Positions 12,771 to 22,747 of a stretch of DNA of 64,000 bases are shown piece by piece. Both the position numbers and the translations under genes were made by a program. Source of the stretch: Apostichopus japonicus (taxonomy: Eukaryota > Echinodermata > Holothuroidea > Aspidochirotida > Stichopodidae); NCBI RefSeq assembly GCF_037975245.1, contig NC_092577.1, positions 3,493,501 to 3,557,500 on the forward strand, read 5' to 3'. How positions within the stretch are numbered: the stretch's first letter is position 1; every line of letters begins with the position of its first letter. Below the pieces are notes generated by a model that made no database searches, was not told the DNA's origin, and worked only from the letters and a program-made list of their open reading frames with translations.

Positions 12771-12987
12771 TTGTATGTCCAGAGGTTCGAAACCGGTAAG
12801 GAAGATCGTAATTCCACTGTAGGCGTTTGTCACCTATATCGAACAATACTAGTTCTGTTTTTGGTGACATATTTTGCCCTACTCTAGAGATCAAACATGA
12901 TGCTATCCAACTCGAAAATCATTTGTGATTCCTAAAGCCGGATCTCGAAAGAGATACTTTGAACAGACTTTATGTTAATGCAATGGG

Positions 12988-13021
<34 letters not shown>

Positions 13022-14062
13022 TTAATATAGTGCATATGCATATTTTTTTATTGAAACCGTTCGGAAGTATTTTGAACATGGGTTCTACACTTCCTATTGT
13101 TTGTAAAAAAGTTACTATTTGATAGATTTTGGTCGCTTGTTTCGTTATTTTGAAAGTATTGGATAAGCAAAACGTTAGGTTTCATGTGATATGCTGCCGT
13201 CCCAAATACATGTATTGTGTGTCAGACCCTAAAGGCTTACCTAAGCATGGTAAAGGTAGGGCTTGACGATTTCTATCATTAATAATGCGGACAAATTGCA
13301 GTAACGTTTAAGTCACCTTCTATTAGACAACATATCGCTATTCTTATTTGCTCCCTATTTAGTGAATATACAGCACTATGCATTTTATGCCTATCGTGTT
13401 TCTTTAATCCCCACAATATGCCTACATAATCCATGTTACAACTTTATGGTGAATCGAAAACTTGATCGATTATATGGGTGCATTTGGTATATACTTGTGG
13501 AAAATTTGATGTAATTTTTTTTTAATCCTCACTCAATTGTTGACAGCTAAGTCAACCAAGAATGCAATTAACGAACATATTATCAGGATACAAATGTATA
13601 TTAATTTCTTACCAACATAACCGGTAATTCCTATACTAAACTAAATGTGTTATTAATACCGTTCAACGCAATATTCCGCAGCATATTGGAGCATTACTGT
13701 TAATGTTAATAATGAGAATATACCCTGTATATATATAGATAGGAATTGTTAGGGTTCGCACTTCGTTGCATTTAAGGTCTCTTAACTAAATGTTAGGAAG
13801 TGAGACGTATAGGACAGTATCGGGAACCATAAGTCGGATTCAGCAACATGAAACGGGTAAATTTAATTATACTTAGCCACTATTTCTGTTACATTAGTTT
13901 GCCATACTCAAATCTTCCTTCGAACAAATGAAATTTTAAAAACGCCAAATTGTAATTTTGTGTCGTTTTAAAACGCCATTCTGATAACCCTGTATTGAAG
14001 ACTACACAATTATGATAAGCGTATTGTTATTACGTTAATACTCCTCGTTGTCTGTGTTCTTA

Positions 14063-14212
14063 CCGTCTTATTCTCCTCAAATCGAAGTCTACAAAGCTGC
14101 ACTGTATATTTCGTATATGGTCAGTCGTGTCCAGTGTATATACCAGTCTTAAAATGGTTCCATGTTTGGTAATCCACACAACTTCATCGTATTGTTTAAT
14201 TTGGGTATGCAT
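14063..14212 (-). other. Exon-like conserved open segment, copy 1
   Basis: The minus strand encodes YDEVVWITKHGTIL and then DHIRN and VDFDLRRIRR. It ends at a strong donor-like GTAAGAAC. The paralogous segment 45490-45641 encodes a protein with mostly conservative changes (YDEVVRINKHGTIL). The style resembles a propeller blade of the TRIM C-terminus (LLNKRGH), but that link is weak. It could be a relic exon of a related gene. No acceptor or neighbouring exon was found. Confidence 0.4.
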
Positions 14213-14337
14213 CACATATTGTAATCGATTCGATCCATATCATATATTTTAGGAACGGGTACTTTCCGCTAAGGATAATATCATATTGATTGCTGTTGCG
14301 AGTCTCACACATGTTCAGTGTGATCACTCATGAGTAT

Positions 14338-14396
14338 ACGTGTTACATATAACACACGTCATAACACACACGTCATGACACAGGTCATGATAAAAC
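14338..14396. repeat. TCATGACA/CGTCATGA-rich motif, copy 2
   Basis: Contains ACACGTCATAACACAC, ACGTCATGACAC and GGTCATGATAA. It is homologous to the clusters at 9355, 21236 and 45769. Confidence 0.7.
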
Positions 14397-14499
14397 GCCC
14401 TGAATTAGACATTAACGATGACGTTCCGATGCAGCTTCACTCGGGGTACGTGTATATCCTGAGATGAGGAGGGAAGAGGGGAAGGTGGGTGGGTGGTGC

Positions 14500-15590
14500 C
14501 AGGGGCGGCGTTTTGTTTCAAATATTGAGGGGGGGGGCAGTTTGTTTGGGTGCAAGGGCGTACTAACCTTTATTCCCCAAATTGTTCGCGCGCCTCTTGA
14601 TATTTATATATTACTATCTAAGCGGAGCGCCACCATCGGTTGGCGCGCAGCGTACAAGAAAATTTATGGTTTTGATAGCCCTCCAGATCACCGGAAATGG
14701 CACTTCTCGGGCTTGAAAATGACCAACCAGATGTACACTTTTGCCTCAGAACCAATTTTCCCCCTATAGTTCTTGTTTCATCAATAACCTTTTTCAAGAT
14801 TGTCACCAGTCACACATCATGTACGACCGTATCACATCTCCTGTGGATCATTGCTTTTGTAGGTAATACTACGTAACGGCCCACAATACCCGTCAGCCCC
14901 ACTTTTCAAGGTTTTAAGCCCATTGTTTGTTCAGAATTTGAATAATAAATTCACTTCAAAACATGCACATAATGTTGAACAAAATATCATCTATGGACAA
15001 TTAATATAGAAAAAAATTTCAACCCCTAACAGACCGGTCAAAATTGCACGAGGGAAGTATGATGAAGAATGTTGGTCACGAAATTTTCGAAAATTTAGAA
15101 ACAGTTAATTTATTGGTGTACAAATATTGAAACTTCTCATAACGGCTACTATAAAACTTCGATATCATGAACTAAAGTACAAAAATATGCTCGATGGTGG
15201 GGGAGCGGTCTCCCCCTTCGCCCCCCTGGCTACGCGCCTGCGGTTAGAAATCTTGTAAGAAATAGGCCAAATGGAAACCCATTGAACCCATATTTATGTG
15301 GATTATATATTTGATTGTATGTACTTACACTCATACACAAGAGATGTACAGACATTATGATAATAATCATGAGTGACAAAATGCGATACGGTCACAGGTC
15401 ACAGACACGACCACGAATGTCGCCAAATCTGATTTGGAAAATTAATCTCACGCATTATCGTCTATTTATAGCCACACAAAAGACTATGCCACCAAATATT
15501 GGGGGGGGGGGATATTATATAATATGTCCCCCACGTAATATATTTGGGGGGGCCATGTCCCCTCGTCACCCCCCATGATCGCAGCCCATG
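14500..15590 (+). mobile_element. hAT-like non-autonomous DNA transposon, probably with a second element nested inside
   Basis: The left end CAGGGGCGGCG and the reverse complement of the right end, CATGGGCTGCG, agree at 9 of 11 bases. An 8-bp duplication flanks it: GGTGGTGC (14492-14499) and GGTGGTAC (15591-15598). The paralogous flank near 45890-45900 reads TTGGTGCTA with no insertion, so it shows the empty site. Inside, about 14553-15241 has its own ends (CAAGGGCGTA and, reversed, CAGGCGCGTA). It shares long sequence in opposite orientation with 51716-52409, including CGCCACCATCGGTTGGCGCG. No transposase is encoded. hAT assignment is from the TSD length and terminal style. Confidence 0.75.
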
Positions 15591-16560
15591 GGTGGTACTG
15601 CATGAGTACGAAGTGATAAGCATAAATCACAAATAATCCCTGAAAGAATCAAGTCATTCACGGCGGTTAACTATAGGGGATGAGAAAGTGGTTTTCATTT
15701 TTCATAAGGGGGGGGGGGGGGGGATCCCGGTGAATGATTATTGATATAGCATACATTTCAATGACAGACGTTAATTGACCCATCAAGTAGTTTGTTCTCT
15801 GACAGAAGACTGACTTTGAAAATGAGAAAATAAGGCTTGAAACAGGAAATCAAATATTAATCAATCAAAGAATCTTACTAGTGTGACTAGTCTGACCAAT
15901 TACATTCTACTTTCAGCAACATTAAATCTGGTGTTTTCACTTTTCATAAAGAGGTGTTCCCGGTGAATGATTATTGATATGGTATACACTTTGATGACAG
16001 ACGTAAATGACACATCAAATATGTTTCTCTGACAGAAGACTGAAGTTGAAAGTGAGAAAATAAGGCTTGAAACAGGAAATCAAACATTAATCAATAAAAG
16101 AATCGTAACAGTGTGACTAGTCTGACCAATTACATTCTACTTTCATCAACATTAAATCTGGTGTTTGCTGTAACTTAAATTGTGTTGCTGTAACTTGTTT
16201 TAGTCAATGGTATACGCGAACGGCGAAAACAAATATCCCCCACGATAGAGCCAGGGCACGGAATCTAGAAAAAGTGACCCCATTCCCTTACATTGAAAGT
16301 GTAACCGTATGGTCTCCATTTTCAGGCCATATTTCAAAACCTGACCAATAAAGCCGCATAAAGCAAATGATGAAAGATCTCGATAAAAAAATTAGAATAT
16401 TATTTAATGATATGCACCCTTTAACAAACTTTATTAGTGACATGTTATTCTCAGAAATAATGAAAAGATACCCTCTCCCTTCACAAAACGTTTTTTCTAC
16501 ATTAGGCCACTCTCAGCTTTTCAGCACAAACAATTGTCATTAGCGTTTGCCTTGCAACAG
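15591..16560. repeat. Duplicated flank with an internal ~210-bp tandem duplication
   Basis: The segment 15724-15932 is repeated at 15955-16165. Both run from CGGTGAATGATTATTGATAT to AACATTAAATCTGGTGTTT. A third, single copy lies at 46024-46233 in block 3. A poly-G run (15708-15723) precedes the first copy. The following part (16200-16560) is collinear with 46255-46612. No gene is recognised. Confidence 0.75.
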
Positions 16561-17834
16561 GTCTGAATACTATTTACTGTTAGGCCAAATGGTTAGAAGT
16601 ATCGCTATATTATTTAACCTTACCTATCATACCATAACGTAGCAGTCCAAATGTACCTCAGAGGTGTGACGGCAATTCTGATGCAGCTGTCATATCCAAA
16701 ACATTCACTAATTTTTCATTGGTTTGGAAATGCAAAATAAACTCAAAATCCTCTTAACGTTGGTCGGTAATTCAACTAACCGGTATTATAGACAACATGT
16801 ATTACCGCACACTTTACAGTAACGTGTAAAAGGAAGCATACTATTGACTCAAGTGCAAGAAGAGAGTGTGGCGCTCTGTACAATTTAGTTAAGTTTGCCA
16901 TTTGTGTAAAACGTTGTCATTAACGTAACGCATTGCGAATATGTCCGGATTATTTTATCTGTCAATACCATTTCTTATTGGAGAAGGGTGCGAGTGAGGA
17001 ATGGCGAAAATTTCAATGGGAAACCATACCATTAGACAGCTTCTAAATTTAAAATGTTATTAGTACTTGAGTTGATTAATTGGGTCAAGATTAGAACTGA
17101 CATACATAAAGTTACTCTAATAAATAAGGTAATGTTATGCCTTGTTGACATCATATGCTCACTTCCAGCTTGACTTACTGTGACCATGACAATCGCAACC
17201 CTACGTACAAGAGCCATCAATGCCCACAAACCTGGAACTATTATTAACTATTTCGAACATCAGTTGAACGTTGGCTAAAGCCAACGGTATCATTTCTTTC
17301 GCAAACGCAATGTACATTGTGACATGGTTATATAACTTCCATTGTGTTTCGTCGCAAACGTGGCATTTCCACCCCCTGATCATGACCCCTCCATGGCCAA
17401 TCCACCCCCTAAATTAAACATGGTAAAACAAAACAGGTTCTCCCTGAAGTCTTAATTTCCTTTATTTGAGTATACTTACTATATCTGCGAGTTTCGCCCC
17501 TGGACCTTCACTCTTGCCTACATTATACCTCGTGTGTATACTGCACTCTTATACAACTACACTGTACAGTTGAAACTATAAAGCAATTTGCCGCTTGATT
17601 GGTGCTTGTTGTATTGTTTATCTCCTTATTGCTTGGTGCGGTCCAAATAATCAATATAATTGTTACTCTTAACTTCTACGTTCATTTCACTTGTGCATAC
17701 TTTTCAATTAAACACTGGCCATTGCTAAAAAGGTCCAGGGTAACCGAACATTTCAAATTTTCAAAAAAAAAGAAAGAAAAGTATTCCCTCATTGTCAACT
17801 CGGAGTCCTGTCTTGGTTTTGTGGATACATGAGG
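16561..17834. other. Intergenic; 16561-17060 duplicated at 26580-27140
   Basis: The first part matches 26580-27140; both contain AGCAGTCCA, GAGGTGTGACG and TTTTCATTGGTTTGGAAAT. The rest (17060-17834) is unassigned. Short open frames show no family. Confidence 0.55.
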
Positions 17835-17934
17835 ATTCTATTTTATTCCATCAATCCATCCATCTGTCCGTCCATCCGTGAGTCCGTCCGTGAATCCGTC
17901 CGTGAGTACGTTCGTCCGTCCGTCCGTCGTCGTC

Positions 17935-17970
<36 letters not shown>

Positions 17971-17971
17971 A

Positions 17972-18060
<89 letters not shown>
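17835..18060 (+). repeat. CCGT/CCAT-type repeat followed by a (GAT)42 microsatellite
   Basis: 17850-17934 is made of imperfect TCCGTCCG and TCCATCCA units. 17935-18060 is 126 bases of GAT triplets with one AAT interruption. The long poly-Asp, poly-Met and poly-Ile open frames over it are a by-product of the triplet repeat. Confidence 0.97.
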
Positions 18061-18229
18061 CACGCTAACGGATCGGGCCTTCATTCAAAAGGGCAGATGC
18101 TGCAACAGAAAATGCACGATCGCCATAGCAAGGTCTAGTTTGAGGACCATGGCAAACTGCAGGTGTATATGGGAGGATGAACGAAACGTTACATAGGAGG
18201 TCCGTTGCATTTGGAGTAAGAAGATTGGT
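18061..18229. other. Unassigned stretch beside the microsatellite
   Basis: No gene or repeat family was recognised. It separates the GAT array from the LINE on the minus strand. Confidence 0.3.
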
Positions 18230-19475
18230 GATTTAACGTGTTACTAGCTCGTTTTTTACTTTATAAGTTGAAAGGAGAATCTCGAATTTGATACGCTGCG
18301 GGACGGAAAGCCAATGCAATGAACGCAGGACGGGAGTGATATGATCAGACTTTTTAGTGAGATTAATTAGTCGAGCAGCATCGTTTTGAATTCTCTGATT
18401 AGAAATATAAAAGATTTTGCTAAGTTAACATACAATCTATTACAATAATAAGGGATAAGATGGCAAGAACAGGTCAGCACAAAGGAACTGCTAAAGAGAG
18501 CAAATATGGGCCCAGTAAGCAATGAAATTAAGAACAGAAGATGGAAATTCATTGGGCACATATTGCGCCAAAACCCTAACAGCGACAGCAACATCAGCAT
18601 GACTCGGGCACCAGAGGGCAGGAGAAAGAGAGGGCGACCAAAAACAACATGGCACAGGACAGTAGACAAAAGAGAGAGAGAGAGGGCTGGTTGGCGATCC
18701 TGGAATGAGGCCAGAAACGCAGCTGCCGACCGAGATGAATGGAGACGCTCTGTTGAGGCCTTATTTGCTTCTAGGCAAGAAGAATACAGATGAGAGATGA
18801 TGCGATTACAATAATCGAGGTGGGATGACACGAAAGCGTGGACCGAACGTTCATTTGATATTTGATCCAAATCCTTCTTGAGTTTGCCAAACTTGGAATT
18901 TTGGAAGTTTTTTAGAATTTGTTGTCTAGGACATTAAGGTCACGTGCATTCTCTGAAGGCGTTATAACACTTGCACAGACAGAAAAGTAAGATAAATGGC
19001 CCGAACGGATACACAGGGTGGTAACATGAAATGAATTTTTTGTATCGTTGAGTAATAAATTGTTACAAGAACACCATTGTTTAATATCAGCGATACAATT
19101 GGCTAAATTTGTAAGAGATTTATCACAATCGTCTTACTTAATTTTAATGATGATATAGTTTGAGTGTCATCGGCGTACATAACATGATGGATTTCTTCGT
19201 GGAGACTAATAACGCGACTTAAAGGTCCAGTATATAGGATAAACTCAAGTGGCTCGAGGACAGAACCTTGTGGAACACCCCATGGAAATAGGTTAGGAGT
19301 CGAACAAGAATCATTTACAGCGATTTTCTGCTTCCGCTCTTGAAGATAAGATTGAAGTACCTTGATCGCGATCCCTTTAATACCGCAGCTGCAATAGTCT
19401 GTTAATGAAGATTTGATGGTCAATCGTATCGGAATTGTACCTGGAATAACAAGTTGAATCTTGAAATTTGCCATG
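18230..19475 (-). mobile_element. CR1-like LINE fragment, frame-shifted and interrupted
   Basis: Minus-strand pieces of reverse transcriptase occur in order. They include DTIDHQIFINRLL (catalytic motif A region, near 19430), SYLQERKQKIAVND, GVPQGSVLEPLEFILYT, and the catalytic YADDTQ (about 19165-19182). Then come VHAFVSSHLDYCNRII (near 18800-18850) and, beyond the insert, QRIQNDAARLINLTKKSDHI and LRSLHWLSVPQRIKFEILL (18240-18420). This is the standard order of the RT and post-RT region of CR1-type LINEs. The break between the last two parts is the insertion at 18450-18804. Confidence 0.88.
18439..18815 (+). mobile_element. 5'-truncated RTE-like LINE nested in the CR1-like LINE, with 11-bp target-site duplication
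   Basis: The insert (18450-18804) encodes, on the plus strand, the C-terminal end of a LINE ORF: RRWKFIGHILRQ, then PEGRRKRGRPKTTWHRTV and a final WRRSVEALF, with stop TGA at 18791-18793. It is flanked by ATTACAATAAT at 18439-18449 and 18805-18815. Only about 11 bases separate the stop from the TSD, so it has almost no 3' UTR. The same ORF family is found on the minus strand at 42498-44421. Confidence 0.88.
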
Positions 19476-19990
19476 AATCTGGAACAGGAAGTTGTATCTA
19501 GAGTATCAATTTGGAACTGGAATATCGCATTGAATCTAAAGTATCCAGTTGGAGCTACAATATTACGTAGAATTTAGAATATCACATCAAATCTGTAATA
19601 TAAAGGAGAATCTAAAATATCACGTAAAATCTGGAACACCAAGTAAAATCTGAAATATCAAGTTCTGTCTAGAATATAAAGTTGAATCTGGAATATAAAG
19701 TTGAATCTGGAATATGAAGTTGAATCTGGAATATGAAGTTGAATATGGAATATGAAGTTGAATCTAGAATATTAAGTTGAAATCTAGGATATCGAGTTGA
19801 TCTTTGAATATCATATTGACTTTGGAATATGAAATTAAATCTGGAATAACACGTTGCAGCTGGAATATCAAGTTAAATCTGCAATATCAAGTTGCAGCTG
19901 GAATATCAAGTTGAATCTGGATTACCGAGTTGGATTAAGAACATCAAGTTGGATTTAGGATATCTCAATGGAACCAGGATATCAAGTTGG
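19440..19990 (+). repeat. Degenerate minisatellite, ~19-20 bp unit (copy 2)
   Basis: Same GTTGAATCTGGAATATxAA family as 7385-7945, including a cleaner run near 19680-19760. It marks the left edge of duplicated block 2. Confidence 0.85.
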
Positions 19991-20179
19991 ATATCAATCA
20001 GGTAAGTACTGGCATGATGTAAAACTGGCAAACTTTAGTTTGATTTCACCAATAGAATGGCTAGGAATAACATCCAAATTGAACTTGATATATGTAGGCC
20101 ATTCGAACAATTCACGTACTATACATTACTTTAATAGTCACAACAAAGTATTTGGAATGTTGGTCATTAATAGACTATA

Positions 20180-21120
20180 TGTGTAAAGGTTCCCCGTATA
20201 ATAAGTGGTTATTAGGCCTATTAATTTCTCCTCTCCGTCGATGATCTTTTGGTTAGTAATGTCGGCTTTTGTATACCAGAATGTCTTTTCTGATCGGGGA
20301 TGAGTGTCCCCAAACAAACATATAACAAAAGTTATAGAAAACAGTTTTTTGTCTGTACAGAGACTGTGGGGTGTCCAGTTTCCTCCTATATAACCTGGTT
20401 TTGTGAGTTTCTACGTTAATGTATTTCTTGATTCTTCCATGGTGATTATCTATCTCTTATTACTTAAGTCACATATCACAAGACTACACGTATGAACAGT
20501 GCTAGCATACCCTCTATACTATATACATCTGGTAGTGTTATAGTGTGACCATAATTCAGATGACAACAATTTGGTTGTTGCTGATCTGTAGCTACACATG
20601 TCGCCAAGCGATCAGCTGGCCAGTTGCTGATGCCGTCACTAATACTCCTCTTACTGCATGAACCATCACGAATGTCATTAAGAAAGATTCCATCTGGCTG
20701 GCAAACAGTTGCTACTGTGTGACGAGATAGGAAACGACAGTACCTGAGAGGTATAATATTTCCCTTGTATAACCAGATCCTGATTTTTCTGTTCCTTTGT
20801 TGGTTCTTATTTGTTGTTGACAGTGATGGGTCTGTTAGAACTATTTGTGGTACCAATGCATACGATGTTGCAATCCCTGTTGAACCATTAATTTTCCAAC
20901 CCAAAGATTTGATTCCTGTAACTTTAACATCAGACTTTTTCTGTTGCTAATAGTGAAGATCATTTGGTTTTTATTTCTTATTACTGCTATATCTATAGCC
21001 AATTCATTTAACATTTCGTCCAAGTTTTTTACTTTTCATATGACAGAGGTATAAATCAGTAGTGCTTTTGCCAGGTTCTGTTACTGTTACTTTCAGTTAG
21101 ATTCGTGTAATGACATCGAT
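20180..21120 (-). pseudogene. TRIM family 3' fragment, frame-shifted (block 2)
   Basis: Paralogue of 8060-9100. The minus-strand frame 20904-20476 contains YCRFLSRHTVATVCQPDGI, then LNDIRDGS and NWPADRLATCVATD, matching the propeller start of the intact TRIMs (YCCFLCPHKLATACTPGEI and NRPANLKVKCITTDP). 21023-20841 matches the end of the coiled coil (ELAIDIAVIRNK). Stops and frame changes break it, and RING and B-boxes are absent. The damage pattern is shared with block 1, so the gene was probably already broken before the block duplicated. Confidence 0.8.
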
Positions 21121-22747
21121 CTCGTTAGGTAATTCATGAAGTTCACTTGCGTTATTACTAAAATTACTCAATTATCTCAATTAGTGTAAGTCTCTGTTAC
21201 TGTATTTCTGATATGATCACTCAGTAGAATACGTTTTACATATAACACACGTCATGACAAACATCATGACATACGTCATGATAAATCGCCTTGAATCAGA
21301 TATTGACGATGACCTACAGATGTAGTTTGATGTAGGGCACAAGCACGTCCTGAGACGGGAGGTGGTGGAGGTGCGAGGCAGGGCTCCAGGAGACCAAAGT
21401 GTTAGTAATATGCGACAAAATCAATATTGAAAGAGTCGGTTATTAGAAGGGTGAAAAAGTATTTTTCTCTTGCAAATGGGGTGCGCGTAGTGGGAAAGGA
21501 AAGAAAACTGATTTGATAGATCGAGATGGATAATGTTTATTAATAGGGTACTCTTCGATGATAGATAAAAGCGAAAATAAAAGTATGTTTGTCGCGGGGA
21601 ATAACACTAAATTTGAAGGTGAGAGGATTACGCTTGAAAAAAAGGAAATAAATTATCATTGAATGATAGAATCGTAATAGTGTGACTAGTCCGGCCAATT
21701 TCATACTACTATACAACTTTCAGGAACCTAAATTCTGGTTAAACCTTATGGTTATGTTAGGCCTACTCGTTGTCAACGAAAACGCGTACGGTACTTTTCA
21801 AACAAATGTAACTCCAGATAGGGCCAGGGCAAGAAAGCCATACAACTTAATCCAACCTGAACCGCAGTCTCCTTACATCGAAACTAACCGTAAGGTCTAC
21901 AGTATGTGAATATATTTCAAACCATCGAAGGCGGAGCTAACAATGAAATTTCATAGCTTCACTCGTGATTGACTGTGTTTGGGGCAATGTGCATTTATAC
22001 ATGTTTTTATGTGTATTGATGAGCATTAAACAACAGTTCTTATGACATAATCTGGTGTCTCATCTCTACCGATAATTCAGCTTAAAACTTTATAGACATG
22101 AATTTTCTAGATTGAAAAAGGCATCAGCTTTGATAAGGGGTTGGGATGGGGCCCTAGATGAGCCTGAATCGCGGTGGCTAGTGCTTTTGAAGTAATCCTA
22201 CCGGTGGGGGACAGTGTAGTGATTTGGTTCGTTTCTGGTGTAGTTTTAACTTGAGCCATGGGCTGATGTATTCCGTTCTGTTGTATCCTCACGTTATCCC
22301 GCTATATCAAACATCAATACTTGTTGATAAAGTAGTACCATATAAAATATAAAAACCGTTATTGAATATTAAAATTGCAATTTATCCAATATCTCACACT
22401 TTCCTCTTCTAAATTACAATAAGTAACCTCATATCAGGGTAACGAAATAATTTGGTGTAAATTCTTACAATATATGTATCCACGTGATGTTTTTAGTTTG
22501 AGTTCACAAACTAACGGTAAACTAGCATATCAGCTGTATGTTTACAAAGAATAAATTTATCAAATTATTGTTCAAATAAAAACATATCGTTCATTGTCCA
22601 ACTGAGAACTGTTAGAGGAATATATACATTATGATTGCAAGTAGTCTGCTTACATTCTCCTAAGTTTAGCCTTGATATAACCTTTCGATATTCTGTGGAA
22701 TGTATATCATACTTAATCGAGCAGTACTAGCAAAACATTTGACAGCT
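21121..22747. other. Duplicated non-coding flank (block 2)
   Basis: Collinear with 9101-10925. Open frames such as 21682-21909 share KPYN-IQPEPQSPYI with the block-1 copy, but no domain is recognised. The 3' flank of the intact TRIM gene begins near 22690. Confidence 0.65.
21236..21286. repeat. TCATGACA/CGTCATGA-rich motif, copy 3
   Basis: Contains ACACGTCATGACA, ACATCATGACAT and ACGTCATGATAA. Homologous to the clusters at 9355, 14338 and 45769. Confidence 0.7.

Larger units (their letters stand above)
12771..14499. other. Duplicated upstream flank of the TRIM pseudogene (block 1)
   Basis: From about 13020 the sequence is collinear with 44590-45890; for example both contain ACATGGG(T/A)TCTA and later AACGGGTACTTTCCGC. 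A (TA)n run lies at 12989-13020. One open segment conserved in both copies is listed separately (14063-14212). Confidence 0.7.

Noticed and set aside
12583-12894. Open frame with VHSLVVRVSAYRAGGPW
   Set aside because: It is a translation of the tRNA-like SINE head, a common false gene.
17851-18196. Long open frames of poly-Asp, poly-Met and poly-Ile on both strands
   Set aside because: They are the three readings of the GAT microsatellite.
18506-18793. 95-codon plus-strand frame as an independent gene
   Set aside because: It is the C-terminal end of an RTE-like LINE ORF inside a target-site duplication.
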